DNA of 64,000 bases from JALZHR01 sp036388475 (GTDB lineage Bacteria; Acidobacteriota; Blastocatellia; Pyrinomonadales; Pyrinomonadaceae). The position numbers and the translations under genes are program-made. Where the stretch lies: contig DASVRT010000041.1 in NCBI GenBank assembly GCA_036388475.1, positions 62,001-126,000 of the forward strand, in the 5' to 3' direction. The stretch's first letter is position 1. Every line of letters starts with the position of its first letter. Under the pieces are notes generated by a model. That model saw nothing but the letters and a program-made list of their open reading frames with translations, searched no databases and was not told where the DNA came from. Below are positions 1-7,565 of the stretch, piece after piece.

Positions 1-1104
1 TGATAATTTTTCGGGTTTTGATAAGGTCGACATATTTCCGTCGGCGACTTTGAAACTGCGCGCGGCGCGGTCGGCAAATTCGCCGTAAAGCTTTTCCGCT
101 TCGGGCGTCGGCTTGCCGCCGGATTCGAGCTGCGTGCGGGTAAAGCCCGAATCGCGCAGAGTTTCAAAATAAAACAAAATCAATTCGTGGCGTTTATCGA
201 CCGCGTCGGTGATTCGCGCGTAGCGGGCGACGAGATAATCTTCGTCAGCTTTCAAGCCGTTTTGGTCGAACAAAGCTTTGGTTACTTCCGGTTCGGCGCC
301 CGGATTGGCGGCGATTCTTTCGGCGAAATTGTAAACTCCGATGTCCGTCTGGTAATCGAAATTTCCGAGCCGCGTCGGTTTTATTACCTGAAACGTGTAA
401 CCGCCTTTGACGCCGGGCAAAATCGCCTCGAACTGCGCGATAAAAAGTCGCCGGATTCTTTTATTCTCGTCGTGGCGGGCGTAAACGTAACGCTCGACCC
501 GCGCGACGTTTTTCAAAATAAAATTCAAAATCCCGACGTTTTGCAATTGCTCGTCAACCTCGATGCGAACGGTCGGATTTTCCAGCGAAAGAATTTTATT
601 TTTGTTGACCGAGCGCCCTTTGCCCGCGTTTGACGAAACCTCCGCGCTTTGGGTTTTCGGTTTCGGGACGTTCGACAAATGCGAGGCGACGACCTGCCAG
701 CGCCCGCCGCGTTTGACGTAAGTGTCGGTGTAGCGGTTTTGCTCTTTCGTCGTCTGACCGTTTTGCTGCCATTCGGAAGTAACGCGCCCGATTAAAATAA
801 CCGTGTCGCCGTAAACGCGCGCCTGCACGTTTTCGGTGTAAAATTTCGGCGGCGGACTGTCGGCGCGGCGCGGCGCTTTTACCGTATTCATAATTTGCGG
901 CTTGGTTTGCATCGAGCCGTCCGTGAAAGTGATTGTAAAATCGTCGGCGACGATAGCTTCCATTGCTTTCGCGTCGTGCTGCTCGTAAGCGTCGAGCCAG
1001 GCGCGCTCCAGTTTTCGCACTTCCAGTTCGGCATTTTGGGCGGATGCGTAACAGCAGGTTAAGAGCGTCAAAAGTAAAATCGAAAAAGTTTTTGATAAAT
1101 TCAT
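1..1104 (-). CDS. Secreted NTF2-like (DUF4440/SnoaL-type) protein, 3' end cut by window
   Basis: Read on the minus strand from ATG at 1104; the frame is open to base 1, so the C-terminus lies outside the window (368 residues visible). A signal peptide is clear: basic start, hydrophobic core SILLLTLLTCCYASA, then QNAE. Residues about 20-140 look like a DUF4440/NTF2 fold (ERAWLDAYEQHDAKAMEAIVADDF, split as a long helix then a strand; WQVVASHLS at the end). This fold binds small ligands or serves as a scaffold. The remainder (about 150-368) is charged and unrecognised, with no transmembrane segment. It is transcribed in the same direction as the LytT gene upstream but is separated by about 190 bases holding a hairpin. 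Export is well supported; the biochemical role is unknown. Confidence 0.75.
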   Translation of the reverse strand, partial: MNLSKTFSILLLTLLTCCYASAQNAELEVRKLERAWLDAYEQHDAKAMEAIVADDFTITFTDGSMQTKPQIMNTVKAPRRADSPPPKFYTENVQARVYGDTVILIGRVTSEWQQNGQTTKEQNRYTDTYVKRGGRWQVVASHLSNVPKPKTQSAEVSSNAGKGRSVNKNKILSLENPTVRIEVDEQLQNVGILNFILKNVARVERYVYARHDENKRIRRLFIAQFEAILPGVKGGYTFQVIKPTRLGNFDYQTDIGVYNFAERIAANPGAEPEVTKALFDQNGLKADEDYLVARYARITDAVDKRHELILFYFETLRDSGFTRTQLESGGKPTPEAEKLYGEFADRAARSFKVADGNMSTLSKPEKLS

Positions 1105-1237
1105 TGCGGTTTCTCGCGTTTAAAAAAGGTTTGAAGCGAACACGCGACAGCTTAATTGCTATTTGCCGAACGGCGCAACGATTTTGTGATATGCGGCTGG
1201 AAACGAGTGAAAACAGGCGGAAACGTGAGCGTTTTGG

Positions 1238-1293
1238 AACTGAGAACTGAGAAGTAAGAATTGAGAACTGCGAATGATTTTCAGTTCTCAGTT
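1238..1293. repeat. Heptamer-based inverted repeat
   Basis: AACTGAGAACTG (1238-1249) is followed by more degenerate GAGAACT/GAGAAGT heptamers and matched by a perfect inverted copy CAGTTCTCAGTT (1282-1293). It lies between the DUF4440 gene and lytT and has no U-tract, so it is not a standard terminator. It belongs to the dispersed heptamer hairpin family listed in the findings. Confidence 0.7.
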
Positions 1294-1297
1294 AATT

Positions 1298-2080
1298 TCA
1301 GAACTTCAAAATCGCTTCGAGATTTTTGCGATAGCGACGGCTTGAGGCAAGCTCGGTTCCGTTTTGCAGGATGACGGCGAATTCGCCGTTAAAAAGCGGC
1401 TGCAATTCCTTGATTTTTTCGATGCGGACGATGGTCGAACGGCGGATGCGCAGAAAATCCGACGGGTTCAGCTTGTTTTCGATGCCGTCCATCGTTTCGC
1501 GCAGCAGGTGTTTTTCTCGTCCCGCGTGAATTTCGATGTAGTTGCCGCACGCGCCAATCCAGTCGATTTCGCGGGCGTCAATAAAAAAAACGCGCCCCGA
1601 GTCTTTGACCGGGATGCGTTCCAGAAAGGCGTGCGGCGCATTTTGCGTTTCGTTTTTCGCCAGCCCGCGCAGCAATTCGATTAATTCCGATTCGACGGCG
1701 GGAGTTTCCCGCGCGTTGATGCGGCGTCGAACGCGTTCGAGCGTTTTTTGAAAGCGTTCCGGGTCAATCGGTTTCAAAACGTAATCGAGCGCGCCCGCTT
1801 CGAAAGCCTTTATCGCGTGCTCGTCGTAAGCGGTGACAAAAACGATTTCCGGCAGATTTTTCGCGTCCGATTTTTCGATAAGCGAAAAACCGCCCGCGAG
1901 CGGCATTTGAATGTCGAGAAAAACGAGGTCGGGTTTTTCGCTTTCGATTTTGGCGGCGGCAATCTGCCCGTTTCCGGCTTCGCCCGCGATTTCAAAATCC
2001 GTTTCGCGCTCCAGCAGGCGACGGATGCCGCGCCGCGCCAGCGGTTCGTCGTCAACGATTAATACACGAATATTTCGCAT
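1298..2080 (-). CDS. LytTR-family response regulator
   Basis: 260 residues. Residues 1-120 are a CheY-like receiver: acidic pocket D10/D11, phospho-acceptor D56 in FLDIQMP, then T and K in FVTAYD and YVLKPI. Residues about 155-260 are a LytTR DNA-binding domain (IDWIGACGNYIEIH, FLRIRRSTIVRI, RYRKNLEAIL). The family activates promoters carrying paired direct repeats, often for envelope, exoprotein or autolysis genes. The start lies 2 nt after the stop of the LytS-type kinase gene, so the two are very probably translationally coupled partners. The targets cannot be read from this window. Confidence 0.93.
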   Translation of the reverse strand: MRNIRVLIVDDEPLARRGIRRLLERETDFEIAGEAGNGQIAAAKIESEKPDLVFLDIQMPLAGGFSLIEKSDAKNLPEIVFVTAYDEHAIKAFEAGALDYVLKPIDPERFQKTLERVRRRINARETPAVESELIELLRGLAKNETQNAPHAFLERIPVKDSGRVFFIDAREIDWIGACGNYIEIHAGREKHLLRETMDGIENKLNPSDFLRIRRSTIVRIEKIKELQPLFNGEFAVILQNGTELASSRRYRKNLEAILKF

Positions 2081-2082
2081 CG

Positions 2083-3231
2083 TTAATTTTGCGCGGCACA
2101 GCGAAAGGGAATCGACACTTTAACTTCCAAACCGCCCGCGCCGGGCGAAACGATTTCAAAGCTGTGCTGCGCGCCGTAAAGTTTTTCGAGTCTGGCGCGC
2201 GTGTTGGAAAGCCCGATTCCGCCGTTCGACTGATTTTTCGATTGCGCCAGACCCGCGCCGTCGTCGCGCACCGAAAGCTCGACGCGACCGTTTTGCCGGT
2301 GCGCCCGGACGCAAATCGTTCCGGCTTCGGCGCGGGGCGCGATGCCGTGTTTGATGGCGTTTTCGACGAGCGGCTGCAAAATCAGGTTCGGCACGAGCGA
2401 ATCCAGAGTTTCGGCGTCAACCTCGAAATCGACCCGCAATCGGTCTTGAAACCGCGTCTGCTCGATTTCCAGATAGCCGCGCAGAAATTCCAGTTCCTGC
2501 CGGAGCGAAACTTCCTGCGTTTTTTCGCTTTTCAGCGCGACGCGCAGCAATTCGCTCAGACGAATCAGCATTTTGTTGGCGGCGTTCACATCGTCCTGCA
2601 TCAACACGGAAATCGTGTTCAGCGTGTTGAACAGAAAATGCGGCTGAATCTGCATTTTCAAGGCGTCGAGCTGCGATTGCGCCAGTTGAGCCTCAAGCTG
2701 CGCGGCGGCAATCTCAAGCTGCGCCGCGCGGCGCTCGCGCTCGCGGTAACGACGATAATAATCGTAAGCCTGCGCCAGCCCGACGATTGTCCAGTAAAGC
2801 AGAACATTGATGTGAAATTCGGCGACAAACAAATTTTGAAACGAGCGCGCGGGCGAAAACGGCTGCGCTGCGTCGCCCAGAAGGGCTTGCCGGACAAACG
2901 TGTAAATCGCTATCTGCAAAGTCGAGATTACGCTCGCGGCGAAAAGATGAACGAGCAATCTGCGCCAAATCGCCTCTCGCTCGACCGGAAAACGCTGCGC
3001 CAGATTAATGACGAGCGGCGTCAGCGGCGCCCAGATGTAAACGCAGCTCAGCCACGCGACGAGAATTCTGCCGAAAGGCGACGGTCTGCCGACATACGCG
3101 AAATTCAGATAAGCCTGAATCGAGAAAAAGAAAGCCAGCAGCGTCCAGCCCGCAAAAATAACCAAGCCCTTTCCCGGCACGCGGCGAAAAAAAGATTTCG
3201 CGCCCGAATTATTTTGGTCGTGCGGCGACAT
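2083..3231 (-). CDS. LytS-type membrane sensor histidine kinase
   Basis: 382 residues. About four transmembrane helices fill the first 150 residues, followed by a short coiled coil (RERERRAAQLEIAAAQLEA). The His_kinase domain (PF06580 type) has the signature QPHFLFNTLN, with the phospho-acceptor histidine, and an HATPase domain (LQPLVENAIKHG for the N box, DDGAGL and GGIGLSNTR for the G boxes). There is no periplasmic sensory domain of any size, so sensing is probably by the membrane segment. ATG is preceded by AAGG 6 nt away. It is the kinase of the adjacent LytTR regulator. Its promoter must lie within or beside the nuclease remnant immediately upstream. Confidence 0.93.
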   Translation of the reverse strand: MSPHDQNNSGAKSFFRRVPGKGLVIFAGWTLLAFFFSIQAYLNFAYVGRPSPFGRILVAWLSCVYIWAPLTPLVINLAQRFPVEREAIWRRLLVHLFAASVISTLQIAIYTFVRQALLGDAAQPFSPARSFQNLFVAEFHINVLLYWTIVGLAQAYDYYRRYRERERRAAQLEIAAAQLEAQLAQSQLDALKMQIQPHFLFNTLNTISVLMQDDVNAANKMLIRLSELLRVALKSEKTQEVSLRQELEFLRGYLEIEQTRFQDRLRVDFEVDAETLDSLVPNLILQPLVENAIKHGIAPRAEAGTICVRAHRQNGRVELSVRDDGAGLAQSKNQSNGGIGLSNTRARLEKLYGAQHSFEIVSPGAGGLEVKVSIPFRCAAQN

Positions 3232-3286
3232 ACAGCCTTATTATTACTCTTAAAAGCGATAAAAAAGTCAAATGAAAAAGTGGCGC

Positions 3287-3441
3287 TTTCGCGCGTCACC
3301 AATTCAACCGGAACGATTGCCGCCCGGGTGCCGAATCAAAGCGACATCGACAGCGATTGGAAAACCTATCGCGTCAGTGTCGATTATGTCGAATTATTGA
3401 CGGGCTGCGACTTTTTCTCGAACGTTACGGATAGTCTGTAA
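3287..3441 (+). pseudogene. Remnant of a DNA/RNA non-specific endonuclease (3' end only)
   Basis: The plus-strand frame ending at 3441 reads a C-terminal tail very like that of Serratia/NucA-type non-specific nucleases: TGTIAARVPNQ, then DWKTYRVSVDYVELLTG and CDFFSNV, stopping at TAA. In the family this tail (DWxxYRVSVDxIExLTGYDFFSNV) follows the H-N-H-like catalytic core, which is missing here. Upstream in the same frame the sequence runs into the 5' end of the oppositely oriented kinase gene and no longer resembles a nuclease. Only about 50 residues survive, so it is called a decayed fragment left by a rearrangement. It has no start codon or ribosome-binding site of its own. Confidence 0.7.
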
Positions 3442-3543
3442 ACGTCGTTTCCCTTAACCTTTCAAATTCCGAAATCAAATGAAGACGGAAAAATTTTAAT
3501 CACGAACAAACTAAACTCGAACAAATTAAACTCGAATAAAAAA

Positions 3544-3569
3544 AACAGCAGATTGAATTATCTGCTGTT
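3544..3569. terminator. Bidirectional rho-independent terminator
   Basis: Perfect 10-bp stem AACAGCAGAT / ATCTGCTGTT with a 6-nt loop. It is flanked by an A-run on the left and a T-run on the right, so it can end the minus-strand small-gene operon (stop at 3595) and any plus-strand read-through of the nuclease remnant. Confidence 0.85.
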
Positions 3570-3594
3570 TTTCTGTTTTTAGTTTGCGGCGTAT

Positions 3595-3744
3595 TTATTT
3601 TTTCGTCACGTCGCTGTCGGCTGTGCCCTGTCGCTTGTTCGGGTCATTTTCTTCGACCGTGCCGCCGCTCGACGCTTCGTGCATTCGCTGATTTTTTTTA
3701 TTTTTGTCCTCGCCGTCTTTCTTTTGGCGTTTCTTTTCCGACAT
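3595..3744 (-). CDS. Small lysine-rich hydrophilic protein B
   Basis: 49 residues beginning MSEKKRQKKDGEDKNKK and ending TADSDVTKK. The ATG is preceded by GGAGGAGG, located inside the last codons of the preceding small gene, whose stop lies 1 nt before this ATG. The composition is lysine, aspartate, glutamate and asparagine with no hydrophobic core, so it is predicted to be disordered. It is the last gene of a minus-strand operon with the baeRF and hemerythrin genes and is followed by a terminator. No family recognised. The strong Shine-Dalgarno sequence and coupling make it credible as a real gene; a role in stress protection would be a guess from its neighbours. Confidence 0.6.
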   Translation of the reverse strand: MSEKKRQKKDGEDKNKKNQRMHEASSGGTVEENDPNKRQGTADSDVTKK

Positions 3745-3745
3745 T

Positions 3746-3889
3746 TTATTTTCCTCCTCCGCTGCTGGTTTTCTTTTGCGAGCGCGTCGCCTGATTTTTC
3801 TTGTCGGGCGATTTTTCTACTTTCTGCGAACGCATATTTTGCGAGTCTTTATTTCCGCTTGTCTTTTTCTGACCTTGTTTTTCAGCCAT
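3746..3889 (-). CDS. Small lysine/serine-rich hydrophilic protein A
   Basis: 47 residues beginning MAEKQGQKKTSGNK and ending TSSGGGK. The ATG directly follows the TAA of the baeRF gene (TAAATG), and its AAGGAGG ribosome-binding site lies in that gene's last codons, so it is translationally coupled. It is basic and predicted to be disordered. It resembles the next small protein in composition (K, Q, S, G, N) and may be a diverged duplicate. No family recognised. Confidence 0.6.
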   Translation of the reverse strand: MAEKQGQKKTSGNKDSQNMRSQKVEKSPDKKNQATRSQKKTSSGGGK

Positions 3890-5047
3890 TTAACCTCCTT
3901 GTTTGGCGTGATTAGCGGGCGTTGTCGTCATCGTGTAACGCAGCAGCGCGCCGACGCCGCCGTAATCTTTCAGCAGATTTTCGTCCTCGATAAATGTAAT
4001 ATTATCCGCCGAAGCGAGCGCCTGCCGCACGAGTTCGTCAACAATTTCTTCCGAATCCTGGGCGTTCGGCACCACGTCTTCTTCGCCGGGCGCGTAAATT
4101 TCCAGAACTTTGGCGACCTTTTTGCGGTTGTAGCGAATCACGTCCAGATTCGCGCTCAAGTAAAGCTCCTGCACCTGACCGTTCTGCAAGGCTTCGAGCG
4201 TTTTTTCGACGCCGACCACGCCCAAACCGCCGTCGTAATTTTGTTCGAGCAGCTTTTCAATCTTTTCCATATCCGAAACGGAATTGTATTTTTGAATCGC
4301 CGCCTGCGTCGCTTCAAACAATTCGTCTTCGGAAGTGGTGACCGGCAGATTCAAAACGTCAATTACTTTTTCTTCCAGTTCCTTCGACATTTCCGACCGC
4401 AGAATCGGAATTATCACCGCTTCGTTGCCGCACAGAATCAGGCGCTTGACGCCGTCGTCGCGGACGATTTTTTCCATCTCCTCAAGACACTCTTTGGCGT
4501 GTTGCTTGTGAAAATTGTCGATGTGGCGCTGATAACGCATCTGCGACCAGCCGCCGACTTCCGTGCGATTCGTTTTCGTGCTCTGGATTTCTTCGTGACT
4601 AAAGGTTTTTCCGCGCCCGAAAACGTAAATCTGCGCCTGGTTGGTGTCCGCCAGCAAAACGGCGTAGCGCGGGAAGCGGTCGCGCAAATGCGCCAAAGGA
4701 TACAGATGCGGGCGGTCGCCGACGAAAAAATAATCCTCGTCAATCGGCATATCCAGTTCTACAGTTTCGAAAAAATCGTCAGCCGCCGCGCAGGCAAAAA
4801 TCGCCACGCCCTGCGCCGTCGGTCGAACCGTTTCGAGATATTCCAGAATTTTTGCCGCGTCGCGGTCAAAGCTTTCGCGCTCGGAAGATTCTTCCGCGTA
4901 ATTTTTGGCGCTTTCGCTGAGCTGCGTTCTGACGTAGACGTCAAAAGTTCTTTGCCCGTTTTCGTTGACCTGCGCGTTCAGATAAAAATTCAGAAACGGA
5001 AAACCGGTCGGCTCGAATCCGGCAAGTTTTTGCAGTAAATTTTTCAT
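3890..5047 (-). CDS. eRF1-like baeRF-family protein (VLRF1/release-factor fold)
   Basis: 385 residues from ATG at 5047 (AAGGAAAAATCT upstream); an in-frame start at 5077 is possible but lacks a better ribosome-binding site. The protein resembles bacterial/archaeal eRF1-like (baeRF) proteins. It has an N-terminal fold with a loop GGWSQMRYQRHID (about residue 170), which matches the GGQ-type loop used by eRF1 and VLRF1 proteins to hydrolyse peptidyl-tRNA. This is followed by middle and L7Ae-like C-terminal domains (LILCGNEAVI; DELVRQALASADNITFIEDE). It is likely cytosolic and ribosome-associated, possibly in rescue or stress response; the activity is an inference. It lies in an operon after the hemerythrin gene and before two small basic proteins. 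Confidence 0.75.
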   Translation of the reverse strand: MKNLLQKLAGFEPTGFPFLNFYLNAQVNENGQRTFDVYVRTQLSESAKNYAEESSERESFDRDAAKILEYLETVRPTAQGVAIFACAAADDFFETVELDMPIDEDYFFVGDRPHLYPLAHLRDRFPRYAVLLADTNQAQIYVFGRGKTFSHEEIQSTKTNRTEVGGWSQMRYQRHIDNFHKQHAKECLEEMEKIVRDDGVKRLILCGNEAVIIPILRSEMSKELEEKVIDVLNLPVTTSEDELFEATQAAIQKYNSVSDMEKIEKLLEQNYDGGLGVVGVEKTLEALQNGQVQELYLSANLDVIRYNRKKVAKVLEIYAPGEEDVVPNAQDSEEIVDELVRQALASADNITFIEDENLLKDYGGVGALLRYTMTTTPANHAKQGG

Positions 5048-5112
5048 AGATTTTTCCTTAAGTAAAAGGCGCGTCAACTGGAATGCCGCCGCGCCCGTGT
5101 TTTCGATTAAAT

Positions 5113-5574
5113 TTAAGCCGAAGCGATGCGGCTCGTACCGGAAGTTTCTCCTTTGAAGGCTTCGATTTCGTCGCCCATCGTTTCCAGCGTTGCTTCGCCG
5201 AGCAGTTCTTCGGCTTTCGGAAACATCTCGCTTTCTTCTTCTTCGACGTGATGCTGGACGCTGTCTTTGAGCTGTGCCAGCAATTCCTGAAATTCTTCGT
5301 CGCCCGGATTTAAGCCCGTCATATCTTCCAGCAATTGCTTGACTTCGTCGTGTTCCGAATACGCTTCTTCGGTCAACTCCTCGGTTTCTTCAAACTGTTC
5401 CATCGCCGGATAAAAGATTTGTTCTTCGGCTTCGGCGTGCACGGTCAAAGAAGTTTTTAATTTTTGAAAAGTCGCCGTATAAGAACCGGCAGTGTCGCCG
5501 TTCGCCCCTTCCAACTCGGCAATCAGGCTGTCCACTTCGCGGTGGTCTTGTTTTAAAAGCTCGGTTGCGTTCAT
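5113..5574 (-). CDS. Hemerythrin HHE-domain protein
   Basis: 153 residues, a single four-helix hemerythrin-like domain. The iron ligands can be followed: H11 in KQDHREVD, the HAEAEEQIFYP motif, EHDEVKQL, and HHVEEEESEMFP near residue 115. Such proteins bind a di-iron centre and sense or carry oxygen, or take part in iron or nitrosative stress responses. It is cytosolic, with no signal peptide. An AAGGAG site precedes ATG 5574. The gap to the downstream baeRF gene is 65 nt, so co-transcription is likely. Confidence 0.9.
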   Translation of the reverse strand: MNATELLKQDHREVDSLIAELEGANGDTAGSYTATFQKLKTSLTVHAEAEEQIFYPAMEQFEETEELTEEAYSEHDEVKQLLEDMTGLNPGDEEFQELLAQLKDSVQHHVEEEESEMFPKAEELLGEATLETMGDEIEAFKGETSGTSRIASA

Positions 5575-5901
5575 CGTTTTTCTCCTTAAAATATATAAAA
5601 ATTCCGTTTGTGAAAGATTGCCGATTGCAAAAGCTATGCCGATTTTCTTTAAAAACCGGCGAGAGTATTATCTTCAATAAAAAGGCGAATTTTAAAAATA
5701 AATTTGTTATTTGATAAAAAGGGAATCTGCCGATTGCCTTAATTTAATACGCTCTTTCTGTATACTAATCTTTCACCGCCGGCTGAAAAATCCGGCAAAT
5801 CTTTGGATAACGGGCGGTTTCGCCGAATTTGCGGAGTGGGAACGATTTTTGCAAACATAAAATTTCTACATAAAAAATATAAAAAATGGCAAGGAGGCAG
5901 A
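5575..5901. other. Divergent intergenic region with promoter-like sequence
   Basis: 327 bases between the minus-strand hemerythrin operon and the plus-strand acidic protein gene. It is AT-rich, with a clear -10-like TATACT at 5761-5766 facing right; no good -35 is seen at 16-18 bp. No gene is recognised. Confidence 0.4.
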
Positions 5902-6297
5902 ATGAGCAATCAACAAAACGACCCGCAATACGGAGCCGATTATCACGGAAATATAAAAATCAGCGGCAATGAAGAGATGCCGAGCGGCAGCGAGGAGCCG
6001 AATTCGAAAAGAGACCAGCAGTTTGTCTCGGCGGCGCAGGCGATAGAATCGAGCAGCGGCACGACCGGCGATGAAGGCGACGAGCAGAGACAGCCGGACA
6101 TCGAGCCGAGCGAAACGGGCACCGGGCATTCGGGCACGGAAAGTCAATCGGGCGACCCGGGACGCACGCCGGGCAAAGCCGAAGGCGAGGACGACAGCTC
6201 GGCTGAATCGCAAAATAATCAGCAAAGCGAAGACGTGGAAAATTACGAGCAGACCAAAGAAAAGAAAATCGCGGAATCGGTTTCCACCAGCAGCTAG
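5902..6297 (+). CDS. Small acidic, disordered hydrophilic protein
   Basis: 131 residues from ATG 5902, chosen because AAGGAGG lies 7 nt upstream; a longer in-frame reading from 5803 has no such site. Composition is dominated by E, D, S, G, Q and N (DYHGNIKISGNEEMPSG, SGTTGDEGDEQRQ) with no transmembrane segment or signal peptide, so it is predicted to be fully disordered, like stress-induced hydrophilins. No family recognised. The next gene encodes another acidic, disordered protein. Confidence 0.6.
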   Translation: MSNQQNDPQYGADYHGNIKISGNEEMPSGSEEPNSKRDQQFVSAAQAIESSSGTTGDEGDEQRQPDIEPSETGTGHSGTESQSGDPGRTPGKAEGEDDSSAESQNNQQSEDVENYEQTKEKKIAESVSTSS

Positions 6298-6345
6298 AAG
6301 CTGTTTGAAAATAAAAACTCCGACTTTCGCGTTTCTTTGCGAAAA

Positions 6346-6397
6346 CCTTTGCGTTCTTTGCGGTTAAGAAATTTTTTAACGCGAAAGAACGCGAAGG
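6346..6397. repeat. Imperfect 22-bp inverted repeat with internal TTTGCG repeats
   Basis: The left arm 6346-6367 (CCTTTGCGTTCTTTGCGGTT...) and right arm 6376-6397 pair at 18 of 22 positions around an 8-nt loop. Each arm has an internal direct repeat (CTTTGCG, TTCTTTGCG), and a further half copy (TTTCGCGTTTCTTTGCG) lies just before. It sits between the two acidic-protein genes and has no U-tract. It could be a mobile-type intergenic repeat; origin unknown. Confidence 0.6.
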
Positions 6398-6493
6398 ATA
6401 AGACGTAAATCGCGCAAAGTGATTTTCCGGCTTACGAGAAAAGCTGATTTGCAGTATCGAGTTTAAAATTTTGAAAGGAAGTTTCGTGAGATT

Positions 6494-6709
6494 ATGCAGA
6501 ATATTCCGAACCCGGACGTAAATTCGCCGGACGTTGACAGCACAAATCAAAACAACACCGATATTGAGCCGTCGCGCTCCGACAAAGGCGATGAAGCGAT
6601 TCCCGTTCCGCCGGACGAGCAGCCGACGGTTCCGATTGAAGACCCGCCGGACGTGCAGAACAAGCCGCCGATTGGCGAGGATGAAAACGAGCCGGAACGA
6701 ATCGTTTAA
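6494..6709 (+). CDS. Small acidic proline-rich hypothetical protein
   Basis: 71 residues (MQNIPNPDVNSPDVDSTNQN ... ENEPERIV). AAAGGAAG lies about 14 nt before the ATG. It is rich in P, D, E and N, with a PDV repeat flavour (NPDV, SPDVD, PPDVQ), no hydrophobic segment, and is predicted to be disordered. It ends 15 nt before a strong terminator, which supports it as the last gene of a short unit with the acidic protein upstream. No family recognised. Confidence 0.5.
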   Translation: MQNIPNPDVNSPDVDSTNQNNTDIEPSRSDKGDEAIPVPPDEQPTVPIEDPPDVQNKPPIGEDENEPERIV

Positions 6710-6724
6710 AAACTAATCGAAAAA

Positions 6725-6761
6725 AACCGCAGACCGAAGATTTTTATTTTTGTCTGTGGTT
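6725..6761 (+). terminator. Rho-independent terminator
   Basis: Stem AACCGCAGAC / GTCTGTGGTT (one G-T pair) followed by TTTTTATT. It follows the acidic proline-rich protein gene. Confidence 0.8.
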
Positions 6762-6959
6762 TTTTATTGCGCCGCGCGGAGTGCGATTGTTGTAGTTATT
6801 GGATACGACGCGCGGCGGATTCGTATCTTATCCATACGAATATTTACTGATTACAGTCTGGCATCAGTCTTGCAGAATCCGGTTTCTCACTTTGAAATTT
6901 GTCGGAAGGAGAAAATTCGGGCGCGACCGTTTAACCGCCACGCCGGAGAATATTTATTT

Positions 6960-7454
6960 ATGGAAAGCAGAGCAAAAGTACTCGGGCACGCGGCTCATCA
7001 GATGCTGGTCGTTTTCCCTTTGGGATTATTGCCGGTGGCGGTCATTTTCGACATCGTGGGGATGTTTACGAAAAACGATTTCTGGTATCAACTGTCGTTT
7101 TATATGATTGCCGCCGGTTTAATCGGCGGACTGGCGGCGGCGATTCCCGGATTAATCGATTATCTGGCGATTCCTTCGGGAACGCGCGCGAAAAGAGTCG
7201 GTCTGCTGCACGGCGGCGGAAATCTTATCGTGATTGTTTTGTTCGCGTTAAGCTGGTGGCTTCGATATAGAAACGCGAATCATATTCCCGATAATCTGGC
7301 GATAACCATCGCGCTTCTGGCGGTCGGTTTATCGCTGGCGACGGCGTGGCTCGGCGGCGAGTTGGTTGACCGCCTGGGCGTCGGCGTGGACGACGGCGCA
7401 CATCTGGACGCGCCGAACTCGCTTTCCAATCAACCGATTAGAAACAAAGGCTGA
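6960..7454 (+). CDS. DUF2231 family inner-membrane protein
   Basis: 164 residues from ATG 6960 (GGAG about 14 nt upstream; longer in-frame readings start in unlikely sequence). The protein has four hydrophobic helices: MLVVFPLGLLPVAVIFDIVG, YQLSFYMIAAGLIGGLAAAI, NLIVIVLFALSWWLRY and IALLAVGLSLATAWLGGEL. An early His (GHAAHQML) and the DYLAIP segment between helices 2 and 3 are typical of DUF2231, a family of unknown function sometimes linked to haem or redox membrane proteins. It lies upstream of the SDR gene with a heptamer-like repeat region between them. Confidence 0.85.
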   Translation: MESRAKVLGHAAHQMLVVFPLGLLPVAVIFDIVGMFTKNDFWYQLSFYMIAAGLIGGLAAAIPGLIDYLAIPSGTRAKRVGLLHGGGNLIVIVLFALSWWLRYRNANHIPDNLAITIALLAVGLSLATAWLGGELVDRLGVGVDDGAHLDAPNSLSNQPIRNKG

Positions 7455-7460
7455 ATAAAA

Positions 7461-7545
7461 GTTTTGAATTTTGAGTTTTGAGTTTTAAGTTCGCAGCTAA
7501 ACTAATCATTCAAAATTCAGCATTTAAAACTCATAATTTTTTATC
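7461..7545. repeat. Heptamer-like tandem TTTTGAG/inverted repeat region
   Basis: Plus-strand TTTTGAATTTTGAGTTTTGA, then TTTTAAG, is answered by TTCAAAATTCAGCATTTAAA and ACTCA. It is an imperfect hairpin built from a 7-bp unit (GAGTTTT). It occupies the gap between the DUF2231 and SDR genes. Confidence 0.6.
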
Positions 7546-7565
7546 TTGAAAAGGGGAAATCTGTA

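Noticed and set aside
2089..3441. 450-codon plus-strand gene
   Set aside because: Most of it is the antisense of the kinase gene; only the last 50 codons resemble a protein (nuclease remnant).
3704..5038. 444-codon plus-strand gene opposite the baeRF gene
   Set aside because: Antisense of the baeRF and small protein genes; low-complexity F/R-rich, no signal.
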